From: Ww85 sp963745765
Lineage (GTDB): Bacteria > Desulfobacterota > Desulfobulbia > Desulfobulbales > Desulfocapsaceae
Reading direction: 5' to 3'
NCBI GenBank assembly: GCA_963745765.1
Contig: CAVUYQ010000036.1
Coordinates: forward strand, 88,214-152,213
DNA length: 64,000 nucleotides
A model generated the notes under the pieces. The model was not told where the DNA came from. It did no database searches and was given only the letters and a program-made list of their open reading frames with translations. A program made the position numbers and the translations under genes. Shown here in pieces: positions 53,560 through 62,742 of this stretch; position 1 is the stretch's first letter; the number at the start of each line of letters is the position of its first letter.

Positions 53560-54429
53560 TTATTTTTTACCTGCGTCCTTGAGCGCTTCGTTGATGGCAA
53601 GCTGAAACCCCTGGGGAGACCTGTCCTTGAGTTTTGTCCCGTTGATAAAGATAGTGGGTGTACCTCTCACGCCGGCCTTCTCAGCATCCTGTATATCTTT
53701 TTCCAGCTGTTGCTTTACCGCGGTCGAATTCATATCGCTCTGAAACAACGGTAGATCAAGGCCGATCTTGGTTGCGACAGAAGTGATTGTCTGATCATTG
53801 AGTTTTCCCGCCGAGAAAAGGGCATCATGGAACTCCCAGAATTTACCCTGTTTTGCGGCGGCAAGTGCAGCCCGGGCAGCAGGTTCGGCAAATTGGTGGA
53901 AGCTGAGCGGCATATTCTTGAAAACCAGCTTAACGTTGTTTTTGTTTTGCTCGAACACCTGTTCGAGTAGCGGCACAACCTGGCCGCAGTATGGTCATTC
54001 AAAGTCCGAAAAGACGACGATGGTCACGGGAGCATCGGGACGACCTTTAAAAGGTGAGCCGCTTATATCTATATCGGTGTGAAAATCTACAGAGATCTTG
54101 CGCAGTGTTTTTTTCTCACGGTCGATCAGGAATATATGCTCACCGCGAACGTCGGTATCAATCGCAACCACGCCGGGATCTACCGGAAAGTTGCCTTTAA
54201 GGTTGCCGTTTTGATCATAAATAAGAACCTGGTGATTTTCAGTGAGAATAAATACGGAGGTGCCATCGACTGACTGGACTATGGCAACAGGGGTAAACGG
54301 TATTTGCCAGCCGTTTGTCTGTTTGAGTAATAGGCCCGGTGATGGTCCCGGAACTGTCGCATATGCCGATGCCGAGATAATCAGCAGAATACCGGCAATG
54401 ACGGTTAAATGTAGAAGTCTTGAAAGCAT
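53560..54429 (-). CDS. Exported DsbA-like selenoprotein with U-P-Y-C active site
   Basis: From ATG 54429 (AGAGG upstream) to 53560 the frame has one TGA (53997-53995), at codon 145. Read as Sec it gives F-S-D-F-E-U-P-Y-C-G-Q-V-V, the thioredoxin C-x2-C site with Sec in the first place. The 289-residue protein has a signal peptide (1-24) and a beta-rich domain of about 95 residues (I-L-T-E-N-H-Q-V-L-I-Y-D, I-F-L-I-D-R-E-K-K-T). A DsbA/thioredoxin_4 domain follows, with cis-Pro in V-R-G-T-P-T-I-F-I-N-G. It probably acts in periplasmic thiol-disulfide exchange. Standard calling splits it in two. A candidate SECIS hairpin lies 8 nt after the TGA. Confidence 0.88.
53970..53987 (-). promoter_or_regulatory. 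Candidate bacterial SECIS hairpin in DsbA-like selenoprotein
   Basis: On the minus strand, 7 nt after the TGA, GCGGC (53987-53983) pairs with GCCGC (53974-53970). The upper part C-A-GGT-T-G leaves a GGU apical loop and one unpaired U (53975). The E. coli fdhF SECIS has an AGGUCU loop and a bulged U; loop position is 13-14 nt after UGA here against about 17 there. It is a good candidate, seen by eye. Confidence 0.6.
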
Positions 54430-54725
54430 AATGTCCTCTCGATTAAATGGTGATGAAACCGTGGTGAAAAAAATATTTGCTTTGGGTCGTTTCAAAAGCA
54501 AAATAGCCATTATCTCCACCTTTTACAAGCTAAGAAAAAACACTGATAACAATAAAGATATAGATACGATGAGTATTTGATGGTAATATCCTTCTCTTTT
54601 GCTGATTATCGCTCCTCATGACGCTGTATTCTTGACGGGCAGGTTATTAGTAATTATGTATCGGTTTCAATCTTGCTGCTCGCTGCAGGCTGAACGTGAT
54701 GGCGGATGCAGGGTGCGGACGATGG

Positions 54726-54809
<84 letters not shown>

Positions 54810-54923
54810 ATTAAAAACAGCATCTACTGTTGCTGTAACAATGCATGGCATGCCCGTATTAATTAAGCATGACAGCACACCTTACGAAAACGAATTATTT
54901 CCACAAAAAGAGGATGATGTCAA

Positions 54924-56312
54924 ATGGATGTAAAGGTTGAAGAAATCAGTGCACTGACAAGAAAGGTTACCATCACGCTGCCAGGCGATGAGGTGACGGC
55001 AAAGCTTGAGGAAGCCTATTCGAAACTGCAAAAAGAATCCAAAATGAGAGGGTTCAGGAAAGGTAAGGTGCCACGGTCTGTAATCGTAAAAAGTTACAAA
55101 CCTCAGGTTGAATCGGAGGTGGCCGAGAAGCTTGTGCAGGATACCTATTTTGACATTATTGAGAAACAGGACCTTGATCCCGTTGTACATCCGGAAATTT
55201 CGGATCCGCTATTTAACGAAGATGGCACCTTTACCTATATCGCCCACGTTGACATCAGGCCACAGTTTGAGCTTGGTAATTACAAAGGCCTCGAGGTGGA
55301 AAAACCTGAGATTGTTGTTGATGATGCTGCCGTTGACTTTGAACTTACCAGAATCCAACGGAATATGGCTGCTCTTAAAATGGTGGAAGACCGCGCTATA
55401 GCTATGGATGATGTTGTGGTGATTGACTACCAGGGATATCACAAGGGCCATCCGATGAAGCAGATAAAAAACGAAGATTATTCGGTAGAAGTTGGAACCG
55501 GACAGTTTGACCCGGCTTTTGAGGCAAAGCTTGTCGGCATGAAAGCAGGCGAGGAGGCTTCATATGAAATGGAATTCCCGGAAAAGCACCCGAACCCGCT
55601 TATGGCCGGGAAAAAAATAGAGTTCAAGGTAACGATAAAAGATGTCAAGGAACGGGTACTTGCCGATATCGATGACGAGTTTGCCAAGGATGTTAACGAA
55701 AACTTTAAAACCCTCGACGAGTTGAAAAAAGCTATTCGTGAACGTTTGCAGAAAGAAAAAGAGGCCGCGGCTGATGGTGATTTTAATGACCGTATCATGA
55801 AAAAACTGCTCGATGCCCATCAGTTCGAGGTGCCTGAACGACTTGTGCGCTTTGAAGTTGAAGAGATGATCAAACAGACTGAGCAGCAACTTGAGAAAAA
55901 CGGTCTGAATCTTGAAGCTGCCGGCCTCAACCGGGAAGAACTTGCCGCGAGCAACAGGGGTGTCGCCGTGCAGCGGGTGACCGGAGACTTTATTCTGAAG
56001 AAGATTGCCGCGGTTGAAGAAATCAAGGTTAACGACGAAGATCTTGATCGGACCTTCAAGAGAATTGGTGACCAGTACGGTATGCCGGTTGCAAAAGTTA
56101 AAGAATTCTTTCAAAGCCGGGATGACTTGCTGCCGCTTATGAACGAAGTGCTCAATGAGAAAATTCTTAATTTTCTCAAGGCAGAGGCAAAACTGGTTGA
56201 AGTTGTGGAAGGGCAGAGCGATAAAACCGAGGTAAAAACCAAGGCAAAATCCAAAGCTAAAGCCAAAGACGAATCGGAATCCGCAGACGCCGAGGTAAAA
56301 GAAGAAGAATAA
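54924..56312 (+). CDS. tig: Trigger factor
   Basis: The 462-residue chaperone has the N-terminal ribosome-binding motif G-F-R-K-G-K-V-P at about 43, a PPIase domain (about 150-240) and the C-terminal chaperone arms. The last 30 residues are a Lys/Glu/Ala-rich tail (K-A-K-S-K-A-K-A-K-D). It binds nascent chains at the ribosome exit. It starts the tig-clpP-clpX-lon order, a classic bacterial cluster. Confidence 0.97.
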   Translation: MDVKVEEISALTRKVTITLPGDEVTAKLEEAYSKLQKESKMRGFRKGKVPRSVIVKSYKPQVESEVAEKLVQDTYFDIIEKQDLDPVVHPEISDPLFNEDGTFTYIAHVDIRPQFELGNYKGLEVEKPEIVVDDAAVDFELTRIQRNMAALKMVEDRAIAMDDVVVIDYQGYHKGHPMKQIKNEDYSVEVGTGQFDPAFEAKLVGMKAGEEASYEMEFPEKHPNPLMAGKKIEFKVTIKDVKERVLADIDDEFAKDVNENFKTLDELKKAIRERLQKEKEAAADGDFNDRIMKKLLDAHQFEVPERLVRFEVEEMIKQTEQQLEKNGLNLEAAGLNREELAASNRGVAVQRVTGDFILKKIAAVEEIKVNDEDLDRTFKRIGDQYGMPVAKVKEFFQSRDDLLPLMNEVLNEKILNFLKAEAKLVEVVEGQSDKTEVKTKAKSKAKAKDESESADAEVKEEE

Positions 56313-56453
56313 ATGGAAGCTGCAACAGTACTGCGAAAAGAGAAAACGGCCGGTTGATTATTCCGCCATCGGCGTTACCGTGTATGTAGAGTTTAAATCG
56401 ACTGCAAAGGTGGAATCTGCCTGTTGCAGTCGAATTTTTTCAGGTGAACGAAA

Positions 56454-57056
56454 ATGAATTTAATACCTATGGTTGTCGAACAGAGTCCCCGGGGCGAGCG
56501 CGCATATGATATATATTCGCGACTGCTCAAAGAGAGGATCATTTTCCTGGGTTCAAGCATCGATGACGATGTGGCAAATGTGGTCATTGCCCAGTTGCTT
56601 TTTCTTGAGGCTGAGGATTCCGATAAGGACATAACATTTTACATCAACTCGCCAGGCGGGTCTGTGACTGCAGGTATGGCTATTTATGATACGATGCAGT
56701 ACGTAAGATGTGATATAGCAACCCTTTGTATGGGACAGGCCGCCTCGATGGGCGCCTTGCTGCTTGCTTCCGGTACTAAGGAAAAGCGCTATGCGCTGCC
56801 AAACTCGCGCATCATGATTCACCAGCCCATGGGCGGATTCCAGGGACAGGCCACTGATATCGATATACATGCCAGGGAAATTCTCAGGATTCGCAAGGAC
56901 TTGAACATGATACTTGCCAAGCATACCGGACACAACCAGAAGAAAATAGCAACAGATACAGAACGTGATCATTTTATGTCTGCTGAAGAGTCCAGGAAAT
57001 ATGGTATAATAGACAAGGTGCTTGTGAAACGAAGTGAACCCGGTGAGGCGAGTTGA
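56454..57056 (+). CDS. clpP: ATP-dependent Clp protease proteolytic subunit
   Basis: The 200-residue serine protease has the catalytic Ser in G-Q-A-A-S-M-G-A, His in M-I-H-Q-P-M-G-G and Asp in T-E-R-D-H-F-M. Y-I-N-S-P-G-G-S-V-T-A-G is conserved. It forms the 14-mer chamber fed by ClpX, whose gene begins 3 nt after. Confidence 0.98.
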   Translation: MNLIPMVVEQSPRGERAYDIYSRLLKERIIFLGSSIDDDVANVVIAQLLFLEAEDSDKDITFYINSPGGSVTAGMAIYDTMQYVRCDIATLCMGQAASMGALLLASGTKEKRYALPNSRIMIHQPMGGFQGQATDIDIHAREILRIRKDLNMILAKHTGHNQKKIATDTERDHFMSAEESRKYGIIDKVLVKRSEPGEAS

Positions 57057-57058
57057 AC

Positions 57059-58336
57059 ATGAGTGATATTGAGCAAAAAGAACCCGAATGCAAATGTTCC
57101 TTCTGCGGTAAAAATCAGGACGAAGTTGAAAAGCTCATTGCCGGTCCGGACGTTTACATCTGTGATGAATGTATAGAACTGTGCAATGAGATTGTGCTGG
57201 AAGAAGAGCAGGGCGATGAAGCAGTCGGCGCAGGTGAGTCTTTTCCCGCAAAGACCCTGAAGCCAAAGGAAATAAATAACTACCTGGAAGAGTACGTTAT
57301 CGGTCAGGAACGTGCCAAGAAGATTCTATCTGTTGCCGTTCATAACCATTATAAGCGGATTGATGCACCGGATGACGGTGATGAGGTTGATCTGCAGAAA
57401 TCTAATATCATTCTCATCGGTCCAACCGGGTCGGGAAAGACGCTGGTGGCCCAGACCCTGGCCAAGATTCTCCAGGTTCCTTTCTGTATAGCAGATGCCA
57501 CAACGCTTACTGAGGCAGGTTACGTTGGGGAGGATGTCGAAAACATTCTTGTCAGCCTGCTGCAGGCTGCCGATTACGATGTTTCCAAGGCTGAACGTGG
57601 AATCATCTATATCGACGAGATCGACAAGATTGCGCGCAAGTCTGATAGCCCGTCGTTGACCCGGGATGTCTCCGGTGAAGGGGTGCAGCAGGCACTTTTG
57701 AAAATCATCGAGGGAACGATTGCCTCAATTCCGCCGAAGGGCGGCAGGAAACATCCCCAGCAGGAACTCATCAAGATCGATACCACCAATATACTTTTTA
57801 TCGTCGGAGGTGCATTTGTTGGCCTCGACAGTGTGGTAAAACGTAGAACCGGAACCAAATCGATCGGACTGACAGCAGAAATAATCAGTGAATCGAAGAA
57901 AAAACTGGGAGAGGTACTGGCTTCGGTTCAACCTGAAGATCTTCTCAAATTTGGTCTTATTCCGGAACTTGTTGGCCGTCTGCCTGTTATTGCGACCATG
58001 GAAGAACTGGTGGAAGAGGACCTGGTGCGTATACTCAAGGAACCGAAAAACGCCCTGACAAAACAATACCAGAAATTATTCCAGTTCGAAGGTATACAGT
58101 TGCGTTTTACCGAGGGAGCATTGAACGCTACAGCCCGCAAAGCATTGAAGCGCAAGTCCGGTGCGCGAGGGCTGCGCTCAGTTCTTGAGGAGGCGATGCT
58201 TGATGTTATGTACGATCTGCCCTCAAAAATAGATGTTCAGGAGTGTGTGATCAGTGAACAGGTAATCACCAATGGGGATTACCCGGTAATTCTTTACCAC
58301 AAATCAAAAGTAGAAAATGAGTTGAAGAGTGCTTGA
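57059..58336 (+). CDS. clpX: ATP-dependent Clp protease ATPase subunit
   Basis: The 425-residue AAA+ unfoldase has the N-terminal zinc-binding domain (C-S-F-C-G-K ... C-D-E-C), Walker A G-P-T-G-S-G-K-T, Walker B I-I-Y-I-D-E-I-D-K, and the pore loop around G-Y-V-G-E-D-V. The ATG at 57059 is chosen; a TTG at 57053 overlaps the clpP stop. The stop TGA overlaps a TTG of the next frame. It unfolds substrates into ClpP. Confidence 0.98.
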   Translation: MSDIEQKEPECKCSFCGKNQDEVEKLIAGPDVYICDECIELCNEIVLEEEQGDEAVGAGESFPAKTLKPKEINNYLEEYVIGQERAKKILSVAVHNHYKRIDAPDDGDEVDLQKSNIILIGPTGSGKTLVAQTLAKILQVPFCIADATTLTEAGYVGEDVENILVSLLQAADYDVSKAERGIIYIDEIDKIARKSDSPSLTRDVSGEGVQQALLKIIEGTIASIPPKGGRKHPQQELIKIDTTNILFIVGGAFVGLDSVVKRRTGTKSIGLTAEIISESKKKLGEVLASVQPEDLLKFGLIPELVGRLPVIATMEELVEEDLVRILKEPKNALTKQYQKLFQFEGIQLRFTEGALNATARKALKRKSGARGLRSVLEEAMLDVMYDLPSKIDVQECVISEQVITNGDYPVILYHKSKVENELKSA

Positions 58337-58359
58337 GAGCGCTTGACAAGAGATATAAA

Positions 58360-60771
58360 ATGAGCCTACCCGAGCCCCATACAAAGATTTTTCCCTTGAT
58401 GCCATTGCGGGATATCGTGATTTTCCCACACATGATCGCGCCGCTGGTTGTAGGAAGGAAACAATCCATCCATGCCCTTGAAGATGCGATGGAGAAAAGG
58501 ACAGAAATTTTTCTTGTAACGCAGAAACATTCCGGGATTGATGAACCTGACGCTGAAGGCATTTACCGTATCGGTACACTGGCGAGTGTCATGCAATTGC
58601 TTCGTCTGCCGGATGGTACCATCAAGGCATTGGTGGAAGGTCAGAGAAGAGCCGAGATCGTTTCTTTCGTGCCGCATGACAGATTCATCCAGGTTGAATT
58701 ACGGGAATTATCTGAAGACCTGATTATCTCCAGTGAAGTGATCGCTTACGAGCGGGAACTGAGAAAATGTTTTGAGGAATATGCCGATACGAACAAGAAG
58801 ATTGCCAAGGAAGTAATCAAGTCGGTCCAGGGGATTGAAGATCAACGAAAACTTGTCAATGTTATCTGTGCCCATCTTCCACTCAAGGCCGAGGAGAAAC
58901 AACAGATTCTTGAGTGCCCGACACTGAATGAGCGGATAGAAAAAATCCTGGAGACGATGTACCGGGAGATTGAACTCGCAGGGCTTGAAAAGGACATCAA
59001 TACCCGTGTAAAAACGCGCATGGGGAAGGCTCAGAGAAACTATTACCTTGGGGAGAAGGTAAAGGAAATCCAGTCCGAGATGGGACAGGGAGAAGAGGGA
59101 CTTGACGATATTGTAGAGATTGAAGAGGCGGTTAAAAAGAAAAAATTGCCGGTCCTTGCAAAAGAAAAGATCACCAAAGAGCTCAAGAAACTGAAGAGCA
59201 TGCCGCCGATGTCAGCCGAAACCACCGTGGTACGTAATTATATCGACTGCATTTTGAGCCTGCCCTGGAAGAAAAAGAGCAAAAGCCTTATTGATATTAA
59301 CAAGGCGGAAGTTATCCTTGATGAAGATCACTACGGTCTTAAAAAACCGAAGGAACGGATACTTGAATACCTTGCCGTGCAAGCCCAGGTAAAAAAAATT
59401 AAAGGCCCGATTCTCTGTCTCGTCGGTCCTCCCGGCGTCGGCAAAACATCCATCTGTCAATCGGTGGCCAGGGCCCTGGATAGGAAATTCGTCCGGATCT
59501 CCCTTGGCGGGGTTCGTGATGAAGCAGAAATCCGAGGTCATCGCCGGACCTATATCGGAGCAATGCCCGGCAAGATTATTCAGGCCATGCAGCGGGCCAG
59601 CGTCTCTAACCCGGTATTCTGCCTTGATGAAGTCGACAAAATGTCAATGGATTTTCGTGGTGATCCTTCTTCAGCCCTGCTCGAAGTACTTGATCCGGAA
59701 CAGAATTTTGCCTTTAACGATCACTATCTCGATATTGATTATGATCTTTCCGAAGTGTTTTTTATAACCACGGCCAATAACCTGCACGGGATTCCTGTGC
59801 CGCTTCAGGACCGCATGGAAATTATCCACCTCAGCGGCTATACGGAAGAAGAAAAGAACAGGATAGCGGAAGGGTTCCTGATTCCAAAACAGCTTGAAGA
59901 AAACGGTTTTAAGCCTGGAGACATCTCGCTTACCGATGGAGCGGTGCTCGAGATCATACGCCGTTATACCAGGGAAGCCGGTGTCCGGGATCTTGAAAGA
60001 AATATTTCATCCATCTGCCGTAAGATTGCCCGGGACCGGCTAAAAAGAGGATTGAATACCAAGAAATACCGGTTGAGTTCCAAAACCGTTGCTAAATATC
60101 TGGGAACCCCGAAATATCGTTTCGGACTGGCCGAGGAACATGACAGCATAGGCCTGACGACCGGACTTGCCTGGACTGAGGTCGGTGGTGAATTGCTGCA
60201 GATTGAGGCAACGCTTATGAAGGGATCCGGAAAGATGATTATTACCGGAAAACTCGGCGATGTTATGCAGGAAAGTGCTCAGGCGGCCTTGAGTTATGTG
60301 CGGTCACGGGCCGAACTGCTCGGCCTGGCACCGGACTTCTACCAGAAGCTTGATATTCATGTGCATGTACCTGAAGGTGCAATCCCCAAGGATGGACCAT
60401 CTGCAGGTATCACCATAGCGACTTCGATTGTCTCGGCGTTGGTCAAGAAACCTGTTAAACATCAGTTGGCAATGACCGGGGAGATAACACTGCGGGGTCG
60501 GGTTTTGCCGATCGGAGGTCTTACCGAAAAACTGCTGGCTGCAAAAAGAGGAAATATAACGAGCGTCCTTGTTCCCAAAGATAATGAGCGCAATCTTGTT
60601 GATGTGCCTGTCAAAATCAGGAAACAACTTTCCATAACTTTTGTTGAACACATGGACGAAGTACTGGAGCAGGCTATAATCACCGAAGAGGGTGAGGTTC
60701 TTTTTAAAGGTGGTCCTATCAACTCGTTATACAACGAAATTACGGTGTCGGAGCATAATACGACACAATGA
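58360..60771 (+). CDS. lon: ATP-dependent Lon protease (copy 2)
   Basis: This Lon has about 803 residues. The N-domain opens L-M-P-L-R-D-I-V-I-F-P-H-M. The AAA+ module has G-P-P-G-V-G-K-T near 355, and the catalytic Ser is in P-K-D-G-P-S-A-G near 679. The ATG at 58360 is preferred over a TTG at 58333 that overlaps clpX. This copy sits in the tig-clpP-clpX-lon cluster, the usual place for the housekeeping Lon; copy 1 at 15948 is a diverged paralog. It degrades misfolded and regulatory proteins. Confidence 0.96.
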   Translation: MSLPEPHTKIFPLMPLRDIVIFPHMIAPLVVGRKQSIHALEDAMEKRTEIFLVTQKHSGIDEPDAEGIYRIGTLASVMQLLRLPDGTIKALVEGQRRAEIVSFVPHDRFIQVELRELSEDLIISSEVIAYERELRKCFEEYADTNKKIAKEVIKSVQGIEDQRKLVNVICAHLPLKAEEKQQILECPTLNERIEKILETMYREIELAGLEKDINTRVKTRMGKAQRNYYLGEKVKEIQSEMGQGEEGLDDIVEIEEAVKKKKLPVLAKEKITKELKKLKSMPPMSAETTVVRNYIDCILSLPWKKKSKSLIDINKAEVILDEDHYGLKKPKERILEYLAVQAQVKKIKGPILCLVGPPGVGKTSICQSVARALDRKFVRISLGGVRDEAEIRGHRRTYIGAMPGKIIQAMQRASVSNPVFCLDEVDKMSMDFRGDPSSALLEVLDPEQNFAFNDHYLDIDYDLSEVFFITTANNLHGIPVPLQDRMEIIHLSGYTEEEKNRIAEGFLIPKQLEENGFKPGDISLTDGAVLEIIRRYTREAGVRDLERNISSICRKIARDRLKRGLNTKKYRLSSKTVAKYLGTPKYRFGLAEEHDSIGLTTGLAWTEVGGELLQIEATLMKGSGKMIITGKLGDVMQESAQAALSYVRSRAELLGLAPDFYQKLDIHVHVPEGAIPKDGPSAGITIATSIVSALVKKPVKHQLAMTGEITLRGRVLPIGGLTEKLLAAKRGNITSVLVPKDNERNLVDVPVKIRKQLSITFVEHMDEVLEQAIITEEGEVLFKGGPINSLYNEITVSEHNTTQ

Positions 60772-60781
60772 TCTTTTTGCT

Positions 60782-60808
60782 TGACGAGGTAGGGTTAAGC
60801 TGTTAAAA
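60782..60808 (+). promoter_or_regulatory. Probable promoter of the tRNA-Val/tRNA-Asp pair
   Basis: TTGACG, then 16-17 bp, then a TTAAAA/TAAAAC box, ends about 17 bp before tRNA-Val. The -35 box is close to consensus and the -10 is weak. A transcription start just upstream of the tRNA fits. Confidence 0.4.
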
Positions 60809-60824
60809 CACACCACACTTTTTC

Positions 60825-60900
60825 GGGCGGGTAGCTCAGCTGGGAGAGCATCGGCCTTACAAGCCGAGGGTCACAGGTTCGATCCCTGTTCCGCCCACCA
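60825..60900 (+). tRNA. tRNA-Val (anticodon TAC)
   Basis: A 76-nt cloverleaf with acceptor GGGCGGG and CCGCCC, encoded CCA, anticodon loop C-T-T-A-C-A-A (TAC, reads GUA), and T-loop GGTTCGATCCC. Confidence 0.96.
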
Positions 60901-60926
60901 CATATTGTAGTAAAAAATAGCAAAAA

Positions 60927-61003
60927 GGAGCGGTAGTTCAGCTGGTTAGAATGCCGGCCTGTCACGCCGGAGGTCGCGGGTTCGAGTCCCGTCCGCTCCG
61001 CCA
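60927..61003 (+). tRNA. tRNA-Asp (anticodon GTC)
   Basis: A 77-nt cloverleaf with acceptor GGAGCGG and CCGCTCC, encoded CCA, anticodon loop C-T-G-T-C-A-C (GTC) and T-loop GTTCGAGTC. It follows tRNA-Val by 26 bp and shares its transcript. Confidence 0.96.
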
Positions 61004-61011
61004 GTACCAGT

Positions 61012-61045
61012 AAGGGTTTCAGCTTGACGGCTGGAACCCTTTTTT
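61012..61045 (+). terminator. Rho-independent terminator after tRNA-Asp
   Basis: AAGGGTTTCAGC (61012-61023) pairs with GCTGGAACCCTT (61030-61041), one G-U-type mismatch, followed by six T. It ends the tRNA transcript. Group II intron-like DNA begins immediately downstream, a placement known for introns that target terminators. Confidence 0.85.
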
Positions 61046-61359
61046 CGTTTGCCCGGCATGGCGGGCAAACCCATCCTGCGTTAAGCAGGCGTCACCCCGA
61101 CCAGGGGGAAGACAATTCGAATCGCAAGGGCGTTGCTGGCAACGGCAGGGTCTGAAGGAAGTGATAGGAAGTGAGTGGTACATAGCGTAAGCGAACCTGA
61201 TTCGGCGCTGCAGGAGGGTCAACGTGCAAAATAGCGTGATGCCCGATACCTGGTCAATCCTGTGGCGTGCTTGAGGATGCGATTACTCACGGGGAATTCG
61301 CCTTAACCGGGGAAGCCTCATATTGTTCTCTGTCTGTTGTCTTTCAGGGATAGCGAGGA

Positions 61360-61449
61360 TCAAGGGGAGAACCGCCATGTCTTATCAGACTTCGCCTTCA
61401 GGTATATCTTCCTTCTCAAGTCTTGCAGTCCAATGGACGATTTTATCAT
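61360..61449 (-). pseudogene. Group II intron-encoded protein, N-terminal fragment
   Basis: The minus-strand ATG at 61449 reads 29 residues with G-L-Q-D-L-R-R-K-I-Y-L-K-A-K and K-T-W-R-F, the usual N-terminus of a group II intron reverse transcriptase, then runs into foreign sequence and a stop. Similarity ends at about 61369, the inversion junction. Confidence 0.7.
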
Positions 61450-61961
61450 TCCGTCCCTGCCTCCCCCGTGTTATTGGAAGATTATTAACAGTAGGGCTCC
61501 TTTGCTCACCAGACATTACCCCGGTTCATTGCTCATACGAACCCCTCCGCCACCCTCTCGCCTTTCAGTTCACTTCCCGCTGTTAACGGTTATAGAACCT
61601 ACCTTTCTCCAAAGATTTCGCTTTGGGACGAGGAGGGCTTCTCCAGTTGCTCAGTATGTCCTTGTCACCGTGCTATCGCTACCACCCCGCCGGAATGTAT
61701 CAGTCGTATCAATCAGGCTTCGACTAATCATGCTGCCTTCGCCCTACGGATGCGGGCTCGACTTCCGGGGATTCTCACTTTCGGGGCCACCTCTACGTTC
61801 ACTTTCGTTATGGCCCGGTAACTCGCTCACATCCCTAAAGATTGCTTTGTCGATGGGCTTCAGCTAATTGGTTTCCCTCATAACTGCCATCCAAGCTATA
61901 GGGCCTCTGATTCTTACCCTAGCAGGACTGACTCCTGCTGAACATACCAGCCTTAACTGAA

Positions 61962-61996
61962 CACACAACCGTACGTACGGATCTCGTATACCGCTC
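61962..61996 (-). other. Group II intron domain V-like RNA
   Basis: On the minus strand GAGCGGTATACGAG begins a 35-nt stretch ending CGTACGGTTGTGTG, close to bacterial domain V sequences in which GAGC and CGGTTC pair around a central bulge. The pairing is imperfect here, suggesting decay. Confidence 0.5.
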
Positions 61997-62040
61997 CTGT
62001 TTATTTTCCTTCATTTTACTGAAACAAAGAATACCTGTCG

Positions 62041-62197
62041 TAACTTTTGCAAGGTTAAACAGTCCCATTTCATTATTAATATAACTATTGGGCAAGGCAT
62101 AGTGACTGAGTGGACTGCCTGCATTAGCCCAGGAATTCATCCTGACAAAAGCAAACTCCCCTTTATAGCCAAGCTGGCGCAACCTGCGATGCAATCT
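62041..62197 (-). pseudogene. Group II intron-encoded protein, C-terminal fragment
   Basis: The minus strand reads R-L-R-Q-L-G-Y-K-G, then A-G-S-P-L-S-H-Y-A-L-P-N-S-Y and M-G-L, matching the end of intron-encoded proteins (A-G-S-x-x-x-x-W and A-L-P-N). It lies directly upstream of the domain V-like RNA, as expected for an intron 3' end. The natural stop seems lost, since the frame runs on into domain V. Confidence 0.7.
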
Positions 62198-62460
62198 TGC
62201 GGGTTTGGGGGCTGTATGTTCATATCTGTAAGATGGAAGCACTTCGATGGGCCTATCGCGAGGTGAAAGCTAACAACGGAGCACCGGGCATAGATGGTGT
62301 AACGTTTGCTGACATCGAGAAGTCTGGAGTAGAAGTGTTTCTCGAACAGATACAAAGTGAACTGCACACCAGAACTTATCGACCCATGCGCAACCGGATC
62401 AAGGAGATCCCCAAGGATAATGGCAAAGTCCGGATTCTTGGCATCCCCAGTATTCGTTGA
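62197..62460 (+). pseudogene. Group II intron reverse transcriptase, N-terminal RT fragment
   Basis: The 88-codon frame reads W-G-L-Y-V-H-I-C-K-M-E-A-L and N-N-G-A-P-G-I-D-G-V-T-F, with Y-R-P-M-R-N-R and I-P-K-D-N-G-K-V-R-I-L-G-I-P-S-I-R, that is RT domains 0-1. It then stops (TGA at 62458) before the expected D-R-V-V. The catalytic Y-A-D-D is absent. It has no proper start; TTG 62197 is only the first codon that can serve. Confidence 0.8.
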
Positions 62461-62742
62461 ATCGCTGATACGCTTGGTCTATCAGTATGTTTATAAGGTC
62501 TGGCATCTGTCGTTTTACCCTATAACACCCTAACACCTTGTTTGTGCCGCTGTGATGCTGTAGTATCGGCTCATAATGCGTGGATGGATAGGTTTGGTGG
62601 TGAGGCAATGGCGCTAAGATTAAGAAAGCACGAAGGGTTCAAAAAGTCAATTTTCAGGACTGATCGAAGCTGTTAAGGGGTAGAAATCCTGATCCTGGCA
62701 CCACACGTCCAATAGTAATTACAATCACTCTAGGAGGCTGCA
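62461..62742. other. Intergenic accessory DNA
   Basis: The 280 bp between the intron remnant and the next gene show no coding signal I can support. An AGGAGG-type ribosome site at the right end belongs to the next gene. Confidence 0.5.

Larger units (their letters stand above)
61046..62460. mobile_element. Group II intron remnants, rearranged by inversion
   Basis: Three pieces of an intron-encoded reverse transcriptase and intron RNA lie in conflicting orientations. On the minus strand, 62197-62041 encodes the protein's C-terminal end, 61996-61962 looks like domain V, and about 61900-61450 resembles the RNA region leading into the ORF, ending in the protein's N-terminus (61449-61360). On the plus strand, 62197-62460 continues the protein (W-G-L-Y-V-H) exactly where the minus-strand N-terminus (K-T-W-R-F) stops. 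Inverting about 61368-62200 would rejoin them. The stretch 61046-61349 may be the 5' part of a second copy. It is not functional. Confidence 0.7.

Noticed and set aside
61337..61867. 176-residue plus-strand ORF in the intron region
   Set aside because: This is the antisense of intron RNA, whose conserved blocks read on the minus strand. Similar spurious proteins are often annotated in such sequence.
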